This document shows, in pieces, positions 11,408-19,765 of a stretch of DNA of 64,000 nt. A model generated the notes under the pieces. That model was given only the letters and a program-made list of their open reading frames with translations, was not told the origin of the DNA and did not search any database. Each line of letters opens with the position of its first letter. The first letter of the stretch is position 1. Source of the stretch: Chelydra serpentina (lineage: Eukaryota > Chordata > Testudines > Chelydridae); contig JBAIAC010000035.1 of assembly GCA_037349315.1 (NCBI GenBank), forward strand, positions 11,360,501 through 11,424,500. The letters are read 5' to 3'. The position numbers were made by a program, and so were the translations under genes.

Positions 11408-12691
11408 ATGGAGCCCTCCGCGATTATCGCAGATGTTCTGTCCGTAGCCAACAACTCGCGCCTTATAGCGCACCTTTTCCAGACTCTGTTGCAGAGAAAT
11501 CGGGAGAGGAGACAACGTAATCTCCGGGAGTACTTAAACTTTGAAAGGGGCATTGATCTCTTGCAAAGCGCTGGACCCCGGACCCTAGAGATCATGGTGG
11601 CAATGGGTCACGTTGATCCCGTGGAACGGCGATGCTGGGCAAGGGAAACAAGCACTGACTGGTGGGACCGCATAGTGATGCAGGTATGGGATGAGTCCCA
11701 GTGGCTGCGAAACTTTCGGATGCGTAAGTGCACTTTTATGGAACTTTGTGAGTTGCTGTCCCCTGCCCTGAAGCGCCAGGACACCCGGATGCGAGCTGCC
11801 CTCACTATCCAGAAGCGAGTGGCCATAGCCCTGTGGAAGCTTGCAACCCCTGACAGCTACCGGTCAGTAGCGAACCAATTTGGAGTGGGCAAGTCTACCG
11901 TGGGGGTTGCTGTGATGCAGGTAGCTCGTGCAATCGTTGACCTGCTGCTCCACAAAGTAGTGACCCTGGGAGACGTGCAGGCGATCATAGATGGCTTCGC
12001 TGCAATGGGATTCCCAAACTGCGGTGGGGCCATAGATGGGACACACATCCCTATCATGGGACCGGAGCACCAGGGCGGCCAGTATATTAACTGGAAGGGC
12101 TATTTTTCTATGGTTCTGCAAGCACTAGTGGACCACAAAGGACGTTTTACAAACATCAATGTTGGGTGGCCAGGAAAGGTTCATGATGCTCGTGTTTTCA
12201 AAAACTCTGGTCTGTTTAGACGCCTTCAACAGGGGGTTTATTTCCCCGATCACAAAATCACTGTTGGGGAGGTGGAGATGCCAACAGTGATCCTGGGGGA
12301 CCCTGCCTACCCGCTAATGCCATGGCTCATGAAGCCATACACGGGAGCCCTGGACACTGAAAAGGAACTCTTTAATTACCGCCTGAGCAAGTGCAGAATG
12401 GTGGTGGAGTGTGCCTTTGGCCGTCTCAAGGCAAGATGGCGAAGCTTACTTACTCGCTCCGACCTCAGCCCTAAAAATATCCCCATTGTGATTGCGGCGT
12501 GCTGTGTGCTCCACAATCTGTGTGAGATCAAGGGGGAGACATTTATGCAGGGCTGGGAGGTTGAGGCAAATCGACTAGCAGCAGATTACGCTCAGCCAGA
12601 CACCAGAGCCATTCGAAGATCACAGCGGGAGGCGGTCCGCATCCGTGAAGCTTTGAAAGCTCGCTTCCAGACAGAGCGGGTTAACCATTGA
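11408..12691 (+). CDS. PIF/Harbinger DDE transposase, 427 aa
   Basis: Cuts and rejoins DNA at the element ends using a DDE (RNase H-fold) nuclease domain; it acts in the nucleus with the Myb-like partner encoded at 13461-16161. The frame extends to a GTG at 11402, but the first ATG is at 11408, which I take as the start. From that Met: a basic N-terminal region, a helix-turn-helix-like segment YRSVANQFGVGKSTV at about 151-165, then the catalytic domain with D210 in GAIDGTHIPI, D260 in GKVHDARVF, D298 in ILGDPAYPL and E334 in VVECAFGRLKARW. D298 and E334 are separated by 35 residues. D210, D298 and E334 are the likely triad, with D260 also conserved. Length is typical of vertebrate Harbinger transposases (roughly 350-450 aa). 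No stop or frameshift is visible. It is unlikely to be HARBI1 itself, since it lies inside terminal repeats. Confidence 0.93.
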   Translation: MEPSAIIADVLSVANNSRLIAHLFQTLLQRNRERRQRNLREYLNFERGIDLLQSAGPRTLEIMVAMGHVDPVERRCWARETSTDWWDRIVMQVWDESQWLRNFRMRKCTFMELCELLSPALKRQDTRMRAALTIQKRVAIALWKLATPDSYRSVANQFGVGKSTVGVAVMQVARAIVDLLLHKVVTLGDVQAIIDGFAAMGFPNCGGAIDGTHIPIMGPEHQGGQYINWKGYFSMVLQALVDHKGRFTNINVGWPGKVHDARVFKNSGLFRRLQQGVYFPDHKITVGEVEMPTVILGDPAYPLMPWLMKPYTGALDTEKELFNYRLSKCRMVVECAFGRLKARWRSLLTRSDLSPKNIPIVIAACCVLHNLCEIKGETFMQGWEVEANRLAADYAQPDTRAIRRSQREAVRIREALKARFQTERVNH

Positions 12692-13460
12692 ATGCTACAC
12701 TTCCGTAAACAGATACTGGACCTACCCCTGTCCCTTTACACATGTCCCGTTGCCCATCCTCCCATTACCAACCGCCTTCCCCCTCCTTGGATAAACGCTG
12801 TAAAGTCACAGTAAAGGAAAATTTTTTTTGTTTGAACGTGTTCCTGTACTTCTTCTTGGGTAATGATTATCACCGTGTAGGCATACGGCGGTTGGGGGGA
12901 GGTTTGGTTGGGGGACACTTCCCATCAAAGGGGAAGCTGTTGATCCTTCCCAAAGCGCAGTGCCAAAAGGTGTTCCGCTTGCTTAAAGGGACCATCAACC
13001 TCTTCTAATCCCATGTGTGTGTGGTGGTGTCTATGTGCCTTGTACGTATTGAGTATCGCCAACGATCACACAGTGCATTGATCTATCCAGCAGGCTACTG
13101 TCAGCCGCAAAAGATCAGCGACCACCCTCCCCAAACATACAGTGCACCACCCAACCCCCAACCCTACGTTTAGAACGTACAAACCAGCACAACGAAGGAA
13201 AGGTGTGCTTAATGCATGCAATGTGTACTGTGCTTGTCACTTCAGCAGTTAACCTGTCTGCACCCTCGTTTGTGCTCCCATTCTCTGCACTTAAAAACCA
13301 TGTTAACCACTACCCAGAGATACAAACTGTCCCGTTTAAAACACTCAGGGAAACATTGGTGAACCAAAAAACAAGATTTATTCAACAAAACAGTAACTTC
13401 ACATGGAACCTGGGAAGGGAGGTGCTCAGTGGTGCTGCTGGATGGAGAGGAGGGAAAAGT
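12692..13460. other. 3' regions between the convergent Harbinger genes
   Basis: Non-coding DNA between the transposase stop and the stop of the Myb-like gene. It should hold both 3' ends. A polyadenylation hexamer is clear only for the minus-strand gene (13377-13382). The small open frames here have no recognisable domain. Confidence 0.6.
13377..13382 (-). promoter_or_regulatory. Candidate poly(A) signal AATAAA of the Myb-like gene
   Basis: TTTATT on the plus strand reads AATAAA on the minus strand, 79-84 bp beyond the stop codon at 13461. Position and orientation fit the 3' end of the Myb/SANT-like transcript. Confidence 0.6.
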
Positions 13461-13942
13461 CTATGGTTTTGGGAATGACAGCCTTCTGCTGTTGCAGCGG
13501 TCTGCAGGGGTGGATTGAGTATTTCCACGCACCCTGGCTCCCCTTGTCCTAGTGACTTTTGGGGAGGAAGCCACTGGACTTGGTGGCGGGGGAGGGCGGC
13601 TTGAAAGAACATACAGAGGCGCTCTTTCCTCATGTCTCCTGTCCTGGAGAATATCCACTAGGCGCCGGAGCGTGTCTGTTTGCTCCCTCATTATTCCCAG
13701 CATTGTTTGGGTCGCCTGCTGATCCTCCTGCCGCCACCTGTCCTCGCGCGCTGCAGCCCTCTGCTCCCGTTCCCTGGCTGCTCGCTCGTACCGTGCGAAG
13801 TCCTCTCTGCGCTGTGCCGCCTCCCTCTGTGACAGCATCACTAATTCCGAGAACATGTCGTCCCTGGTTCTCTTTTTGCGCCGCCTTATCTGGACTAGGC
13901 CATGGGTGGGAGAAGCACGGGTTGGGTGGGAGACACTCACAG
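13461..13942 (-). CDS. Myb/SANT-like protein, exon 2
   Basis: Second coding exon of the Harbinger Myb-like gene. On the minus strand it follows a pyrimidine-rich acceptor (tttcatttatcccacAG, AG at 13944-13943). The exon supplies the last two bases of a split Ala codon, then 159 codons to the stop at 13461. The longest frame begins at a GTG at 13940, which is not a start but part of this exon. It encodes a basic RRRKKRTRDD patch (nuclear-localisation-like, about residues 213-222 of the spliced protein), a long Arg/Glu/Gln-rich segment likely to be helical or coiled coil (about 225-290), and a Pro/Ser/Arg-rich tail. Related turtle proteins, as I recall them, join this same basic patch to the SANT domain, which supports the splice. 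Confidence 0.8.
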
Positions 13943-14310
13943 CTGTGGGATAAATGAAAGGGAGTGAATTCCTCAGACAGATACTTTTTCAAGAACAATG
14001 ACCATACTCTTTCACCGTGAATAGGACCAAAGACAGTGCCTATCACATGTACACGTACTACAAGGTCAAATAATATGCCTTAAGGCTGAGTGAGTGCCTA
14101 GGGTCCCGGTATACGGATCCCAGAGGCCTTTCCGTACACAGAAAATCACCTCTCTGAAAACCATGGTAAGCTGCTTACTTACGACTGCTGTGAGATTGCT
14201 TCACAGCACTGCTCTAATCCCATGTCTCCCTCAGTGTTCCTGGCGGCGGTCAGTAGCTGCTGCTGGCCAAACCGGTAATCTACGGCGGCTGTCCTAAACC
14301 CCCCCCACCC

Positions 14311-15000
14311 CGTCCGCGTTGCCGCTGCAGGGAACCAAAAATGCGCGCGAACCGCTCAGCGTGAACAGCTCGCCTACCCTTCCCCCCACTCAGCGTGGCC
14401 GCTCCAGGGAACCAAAAATGCCCGCGAACCGCTCAGCGTGAGCGGCTCGCCTACCCTTCCCCCCACTCAGCGTGGCCGCTACAGGGAACCAAAAATGCCC
14501 GCGAACCGCTCAGCGTGAACAGCTCGCCTACCCTTCCCCCCACTCAGCGTGGCCGCTCCAGGGAACCAAAAATGCCCGCGAACCGCTCAGCGTGAGCGGC
14601 TCGCCTACCCTTCCCCCCCCTCAGCGTGGCCGCTCCAGGGACCCAAAAATGGCCGCGAACCGCTCTGCGTGAACAGCTCGCCTACCCTTCCCCCCCCTCA
14701 GCGTGGCCGCTCCAGGGAACCAAAAATGCCCGCGAACCGCTCAGCGTGAGCGGCTCGCCTACCCTTCCCCCCACTCAGCGTGGCCGCTACAGGGAACCAA
14801 AAATGCCCGCGAACCGCTCAGCGTGAACAGCTCGCCTACCCTTCCCCCCCACTCAGCGTGGCCGCTCCAGGGAACCAAAAATGCCCGCGAACCGCTCAGC
14901 GTGAGCGGCTCGCCTACCCTTCTCCCCCCTCAGCGTGGCCGCTCCAGGGACCAAAAAATGCCCGCGAACCGCTCATCATGAACGGCTCACCTATCCTATC
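14311..15000. repeat. 77-bp minisatellite with higher-order periodicity
   Basis: About nine tandem units of 77 bp (one spacing is 78), each with the blocks 'agggaaccaaaaatg', 'gcgaaccgctcagcgtga' and 'ctcgcctacccttc'. Two unit types alternate strictly: 'gtgaacagc' at 14361, 14515, 14669 and 14823, and 'gtgagcggc' at 14438, 14592, 14746 and 14901, which gives a 154-bp dimer. A 'ccgctacagg' variant at 14476 and 14784 adds a 308-bp period. The last unit (to about 15050) is degenerate. Overlapping open frames (MAAPGNQ...) are artefacts, because 77 is not a multiple of three. Confidence 0.95.
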
Positions 15001-15136
15001 CCCGGTTTAGCTTTGCCGGTCCCCGGGACTGTCACTTCCCGCGCACCGATATGCACTACTGGTTTTGCTCCCGAGCCCCTACCACCACGCGGTAACGTAA
15101 ACTGCCGGGTGTCTGTCTGTAAGGGGAAAAGGAAGC

Positions 15137-15469
15137 ATGCAGTATACTAATTATACTACTCATTCGAACCAGGACCCCATGACTGATATCACTCTGATGA
15201 GGATTACGGAGACAGAGAAAATGTGCATGCTGAGTCAATGCAAGCAAACCCCGGGGCCGTATGCTGCCATGCTATGCAAGGCAATGATACCAGAGTACCT
15301 GCTGCTCGCATGGCGCGGGAAAGTATCCTACCATGGAGGAGACAATAAGGCAGCTCTCCCAGTGAACGTGCTAGACAAGCTATCGCTGTACCTTCAAGAC
15401 AGCTTCTCTGAGATCTCTGCTGGTGATTACACCTCTATCCCCATACATATTGACAGACTTTTCGAATAG
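15137..15469 (+). CDS. Possible third Harbinger ORF, 110 aa, unknown function
   Basis: An uninterrupted frame from an ATG at 15137 to a stop at 15469, inside the intron of the Myb-like gene but on the opposite strand. It has no domain I recognise. The C-terminal half reads GDNKAALPVNVLDKLSLYL, then QDSFSEISAGDYTSIPIHID and RLFE. I have a memory of a similar SFMEMSLED...IPxHVNRLFQ ending in other turtle Harbinger-like loci, which would make it a conserved element ORF, but I cannot verify this. It could equally be chance, or an exon of a longer transcript. Composition is ordinary, with no signal peptide or membrane segment. Confidence 0.4.
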   Translation: MQYTNYTTHSNQDPMTDITLMRITETEKMCMLSQCKQTPGPYAAMLCKAMIPEYLLLAWRGKVSYHGGDNKAALPVNVLDKLSLYLQDSFSEISAGDYTSIPIHIDRLFE

Positions 15470-15581
15470 TTGCACGGGAAAGCGACTCCAAGGTGAAGCG
15501 CATAAGGCCAATGAAGCCACAGTTACAGAGCGTTAACACACCATAAGTATTGTATTGAAAATAAATGTCTAAAACACTGAC

Positions 15582-16161
15582 CTGATGATCCCTCTCCTGA
15601 TTCCTGATCAGGAATGCTGCCTTGGGAGTGTTCGAAGGGCAGCGCAGTCAGGGTCAGGAATAGTTCCTGGCTGTCGGGGAAATCTCCAGGGTGACCGCTT
15701 TCGATTGCCTCGTCCCCCTGCCCTCCTTCCTCTTCTTCGCCGTCAGCGAAAACCTCCTCCGATGTGTCCGTAGAATGGACCCCATCATCGGTGTCCACGG
15801 ACACTGGTGGGGTAGTTGTTGCCGCACCACCGAGCATGGCGTGCAGTGCCTCGTAAAAACGGCAAGTCTGAGGCGCTGAGCCGGAGCGTCCGTTGGACTC
15901 TTTGGTCTTTTGGTACGCCTGACGTAGCTCCTTGATTTTGACGCGGCACTGCGTAGCATCCCGGCTGTACCCTCTCTCCGTCATAGCCTGGGAAATCTTC
16001 TCGTAAATTTTTGCATTCCGTCTTTTTGAACGGAGCTCGGCTAGGATGGATTCATCGCCCCACACAGCGATGAGATCCAAAACCTCACGATCACTCCATG
16101 TTGGAGCTCTCTTTCTATTCAGTGATGGCATCGAAACCACCGCTGTAGAGCTCTGCATCAT
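15582..16161 (-). CDS. Myb/SANT-like DNA-binding protein, exon 1
   Basis: First coding exon of the Harbinger partner protein, which in this superfamily binds element ends and carries the transposase into the nucleus. The frame is open back to 16239, but that codon is TTG; the first ATG is at 16161 (a double ATG, MMQSS), which matches related proteins. A trihelix/Myb-like domain (Myb_DNA-bind_4 type) spans about residues 20-110: W22 and W34 are visible, with LRSKRRNAKIYEKISQAM, CRVKIKELRQAYQKTK and CRFYEALHAMLGG. A Glu/Asp-rich linker follows. The exon ends at a GT donor after 15582, in phase 1. Joined to exon 2 the protein is about 353 aa. Reading on to the stop at 15523 would give a truncated form that lacks the basic region. 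Confidence 0.88.
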
Positions 16162-16532
16162 TGCCAGTGCTGCTGAGCTCGCCACTATGTCCAAAGAGGC
16201 AATGTGATTCAAAATGGCCACAGAGGAAAAAGTATTCAAATTTTCGCGGGGATTTCTCTGAGTGGCAGGTCAGAGCATCCGAGTACACAATACTGCCCTG
16301 AGCGTCCACCGAGTGGTGCACTGTGGGATACCTCCCGGAGCTATTAGCGTCGAATTCCGTCCACAGTACCTCGCATTCGACATGCCCATTTCGATTTTGG
16401 CGCTACTCCCCTCGTCAGGGTGGAGTACCGAAATCGATTCAAGGAGCCCTTAATGTCGAAATAAACTGCTTCCTAGTGTGGACGGGTGAGGGATTAAATC
16501 GAGTTAACGCTGATAAATTCGACATAAAGTCC
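16162..16532 (-). promoter_or_regulatory. Right subterminal region / Myb-like gene 5' region
   Basis: DNA between the Myb-like start codon and the right terminal repeat. It presumably contains the promoter and 5' UTR of that gene and protein-binding sites for transposition. It holds several tcga words (for example 'gtcgaattccg', 'ttcgacatgcc', 'aaattcgacat'). No TATA box is assigned with confidence. Confidence 0.45.
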
Positions 16533-16551
16533 TAGTGTAGACCTGGCCTTA

Positions 16552-17980
16552 GTAACATAAAAAGGGGCATGACCAATCTTATATTTTGAAACAACAATAG
16601 TATTTTTCTTAAAATAATTTAGGTGATTAAGCATGTCCACCAGGATAATGTATTTATGCTCACATATGCAGCAAATAATAAATAAAAAAGAGCACGTGTA
16701 ACCCTTTGGTCAGTATGTTGTGGGTCCCCCTCTGTGCCTGATCCATAGAGGATGTAAGTCTGTTACAGGTCTTAGCTGTAGAGCCTGGCTGTTTATCTCA
16801 AGCTGTAGAGACCTGGGCTTTTGGCTGTGGAGGTTCCCCAATTCAATCCCTGGTGTGGTCTTCACTCGTGATTGTAACCAACATAAATGAGAGACGTGAA
16901 GGATTAATGAACTATCTATTTCCATACAGAAACCAAGTGCCATGGGACTGGTCTGCTTTACAGTCTGATCAGTCTGGTGATTTGAAGCCATGAGGGGAGC
17001 AAAAGCATGTGAACCATGGGACTAAGGGTCCTAAATCCATAGAAGAGGAGGTACAAGATGTAAGAGCATGGAGATAATATTTACTAAAGTCTCGGGACAC
17101 CTCTCCCTGCCTACACCAGCATCCAGTGCTGCAGAGTCAGAAAGAAATGGAGTCAGCCAGCAGCTATCCTCCGCAGCAGGCTCCATTTAGGACTCTACAG
17201 AGCTTTGAGTTGAAACTAAACACCTCTAATGTTCCTTCTATGGATTCAGCAATGGATCCACTGTGTGTGTGATATCCCCTGCCCCATTATGTTAGGAAGA
17301 AACCTTCAGATATGGTCAGGGATTTATTGGAATGATCTCCAAGATCCCTGCTATCTGCTAAATTCATGATGAACACAAATCTTTTCCCTACTCCATTCTG
17401 CTAAGGAAAGAAGAGTTGGAAACTCTTCTAACTTTTAACTTTAACTCTTTTAATCTGCAGAATTTTCTGAATAACTTTACTAACATATGGGTTTATTTGA
17501 GGAAAGGGAAGTGCCTCAGAGGTCATGTGTAACTATGCTAGTAGGGCTAACTCTATGTTTACTTTAGTTCTTTATTAGTCATCAAAACACAATCCTAGCA
17601 AGAATAATTTTCTTATTGACAGATTGAATGTATCTTTGAGTAAGTGAATGCTTTAAAAATATATAACTAGTGAAAGTCTGACCGCTCAAACTACCCTTCA
17701 AATGTCTAATGACTTTGTCATTGATGGTGTTTTGATTTCCTTAAGATATGTTTAAAATTGGTTACACTTTTATTTAGTGACTATGTTTAGAAAAGGGAAA
17801 GCAGCGGTTATAAGGTCTGATAGCTTTAAGGTTAATCCAGACATCCTGGCAAACAGCACTGGGAAGCACAAGCAATGACTTGCTAACTAGGAGAGGAGAA
17901 CAAATAGTCACCTCTGGTATGTTGAGACAGATGGAGCCCATATGTTGTAGGACTACTGCTTACAAAATTAAGGGACAAGA
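16552..17980. other. Intergenic, largely unassigned
   Basis: No gene seen. Apart from the tRNA-like segment noted separately this is unremarkable AT-rich DNA. Confidence 0.5.
16700..16862 (+). repeat. Possible decayed tRNA-derived SINE
   Basis: 'tatctcaagctgtagaga' at about 16794 resembles an A box and 'ccccaattcaatccctgg' at about 16836 a B box at roughly tRNA spacing. No cloverleaf can be closed convincingly. Boundaries and family are uncertain. Confidence 0.35.
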
Positions 17981-17985
17981 GCCGC

Positions 17986-18395
17986 AGGCGCCAACTTTCC
18001 AAACTGCCAGGGAGTGCTTGACCCTTGGCTCTTCCCCAGGCCCTACCTCCACTCCACCCTTTCCCCAAGGCTCCACCCACACCCTGCCTCTTCCCACCCC
18101 CGCTCTGCCCCTGCCCCGCCTCTTCCCACCCCTGCTCCACCCCCACCCTGCCTCTTTCTGCCCAGTTCCGCCTCCTCTGCGAACCACATCCTCGCTTCTC
18201 TCCCCTCCCTCCCAGCCTCCTGCACGTCGCGAAACAGCTGTTTGTGGTGCGTGGGAGGCACGGGGAAGAAGGGGAGGCACTGATCTGTGGGGCCCACCAG
18301 CGGGTGGGAGGTGCTGGGGGAGGGTGGGGAGGGCTGATAGGGGGACTGCCTGTGGGTGCTCCAGCCCCAGAGCACCCATGGAGTCATAGCCTATG
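17986..18395. repeat. Pyrimidine/purine-rich interspersed repeat
   Basis: The left part is C-rich ('ccccaggccctacctcc') and the right part G-rich ('gggagggtggggagggctg'). The ends 'ggcgccaact' and 'gagtcatagcct' form a weak inverted terminal similarity. I recall this as a frequent turtle repeat, probably a non-autonomous DNA element. The open frames on both strands here are by-products of the biased composition. Confidence 0.5.
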
Positions 18396-18436
18396 GCAAG
18401 AGCTCCTTTTCAAGTACCATCAACATTACATAAAAT

Positions 18437-18659
18437 CAGGGGTTCTCAAACTGGGGATCGGGACCCCTCAGAGGGTCATGAGGTTATTACATTGGGGGTC
18501 GCGAGCTGTCAACCTCCACCCCAAACCCCGCTTTGCCTCCAGCATTGATAATGGTGTTAAATATATTAAAAAGTGTTCTTAATTTATAAGGGGGGGGGGT
18601 CGCACTCAGAGGCTTGCTATGTGAAAGGGGTCACCAGTAAAAAAGTTTGAGAGTCACTG
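18437..18659. mobile_element. Non-autonomous hAT MITE, copy 1
   Basis: A 223-bp element. The left end CAGGGGTTCTCAAACT and right end AGTTTGAGAGTCACTG (reverse complement CAGTGACTCTCAAACT) are terminal inverted repeats. It is flanked by a perfect 8-bp duplication CATAAAAT at 18429-18436 and 18660-18667, a hAT (Charlie-like) trait. The body matches the element at 55690-55898. No transposase. Confidence 0.93.
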
Positions 18660-18667
18660 CATAAAAT

Positions 18668-19690
18668 AAATGTTATCTATGGCTGGATCAGCATTAGCCT
18701 TAGGTGGGGGAAAATCCAAATCCATATTAATCATCATCTAGAGTAGCCCAAGTGACTTCATACTCTGCATTATTTATTACAAAGATCAGCTGTCATTCTT
18801 TCCAACATCACAGTTTCAGACATTTTGTTTTCTCCAACAAGCCCTCGATGGAATAGCCTTCCCTTAGAGATACAGTGGGTGCCATGAAATGTGCAGCCAA
18901 TAAATGATGGTTTATTAACTGGAAACACTGTTTTGATAATCCAGGAGGTTTCCAGTAACCTAATAAGCAGTAATAGGATCTGCTGGAGGGGGTGGGGGTC
19001 TGAAGTCTTGTAATTCTCTTCGTATGAATGATGGCCTTGTACATACACAAAAAAGGGAGATGATGAGCAGGAAGATTTTGTGGACTGCTGGGAGTCCTAG
19101 AATTTAACAAATATTTGTCTAGCTTTTTTTTTTTAATACAGAGAATATGGCTGAATAAGGATGTTGTATGGACCAAACTCACTAACATTGAGTTGCTGTC
19201 ATGTCCAGTTCCATCTCTTAGTTCCATTTTGAAAACTGTTCTTTGAAGTTACTTGTTTTCTCATGGGACATTCCACTGCAGACTTCAAACCTAACACTTC
19301 TTTCTAAATAAAGGACTAGCAATTAATGGCAATTAACAGTTTCTGGGTAGTCATGGAAATAAACACTTTTTCCTCACCTAACAAAATAATTCTACCCTTA
19401 TGCTCACATTGCATAGCTCAAATTAGTGCATAATTTACATGCGCCTGATTTAAATTAAAATATAGGGCATAATTCAGTTGAAGTGATTGCTACATCTGTG
19501 CATAAATGCAGCCCTTAGGTGTTGTGTCTCTAAGAGGGCCCCAATGCCAGTTGGTACATTGTTGTCATGATATGCACCCAAAAGGTGATATATAATATAT
19601 CTTTCTGGAAAACTAAGAACTCACTGATCATTCATATTCTTGCATGATGTATGTACAGTAAATCTATCAAGGACTTTATAGATATGTGAT
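18668..19690. other. Intergenic, nothing recognised
   Basis: AT-rich sequence. Open frames near 18770-19227 have no domain features. Confidence 0.5.
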
Positions 19691-19765
19691 GCAAAAAAGA
19701 TGCCAGAGGCGATCTTAGCAATTACAGGCTGGTAAGCATAACTTCATTACCAGGCACAGGGGCCA
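19691..19765 (+). repeat. Short CR1 LINE fragment
   Basis: 'cgatcttagcaattacaggc' followed by 'ctggtaagcataacttcatt' resembles the CR1 reverse transcriptase segment NYRPVSLTS. Very short and diverged. Confidence 0.5.

Larger units (their letters stand above)
13943..15581 (-). other. Intron of the Myb/SANT-like gene (1639 bp)
   Basis: Donor CAG|GTCAGT (GT at 15581-15580) and acceptor CAG (AG at 13944-13943) on the minus strand. Exon 1 ends after the first base of a codon and exon 2 opens with two bases, so the reading frame is kept. The intron holds the 77-bp minisatellite and a plus-strand ORF at 15137-15469. Confidence 0.8.
11030..16548. mobile_element. Complete PIF/Harbinger DNA transposon (5.5 kb)
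   Basis: A 5519-bp element flanked by TTA target duplications at 11027-11029 and 16549-16551, the usual Harbinger target. The left end GGGTATGTCTACACTA (11030-11045) and the reverse complement of the right end GGCCAGGTCTACACTA (16533-16548) form a terminal inverted repeat with a perfect GTCTACACTA core. Subterminal DNA at both sides is rich in ttcga/tcgaa words. Between the ends lie a DDE transposase (plus strand) and a two-exon Myb/SANT-like gene (minus strand), pointing towards each other, as expected for autonomous Harbingers. Both coding regions are uninterrupted. A minisatellite and a possible third ORF sit in the intron of the Myb-like gene. It is a transposon copy rather than a domesticated HARBI1/NAIF1-type gene because it keeps ends and target duplications. 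Confidence 0.93.

Noticed and set aside
11408..12691. Host gene HARBI1
   Set aside because: The gene sits inside terminal inverted repeats with TTA duplications and a Myb-like partner, so it is a transposon copy rather than the domesticated single-copy gene.
13559..14046. Open frames of 132 and 138 codons opposite or out of frame with Myb-like exon 2
   Set aside because: Shadows of the real minus-strand exon; no domain and no splice support.
14311..15000. CRISPR-like array
   Set aside because: Units are 77 bp and repeated throughout with no unique spacers; the genome is vertebrate. It is a minisatellite.
14395..15010. Series of overlapping open frames (MAAPGNQ...) in tandem
   Set aside because: They are the same 77-bp repeat read in successive frames; the period is not a multiple of three and no single protein results.
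15523..15581. Continuation of the Myb-like exon 1 frame to a stop at 15523
   Set aside because: Lies beyond a good splice donor and adds a tail unlike the family; exon 2 fits in phase instead.
16162..16239. Upstream extension of the Myb-like protein by 26 codons
   Set aside because: It starts at TTG, not ATG; the first ATG is at 16161.
17880..18582. Long Pro/Arg-rich frames on both strands
   Set aside because: Caused by C-rich and G-rich halves of a repeat; no codon pattern of a real gene.
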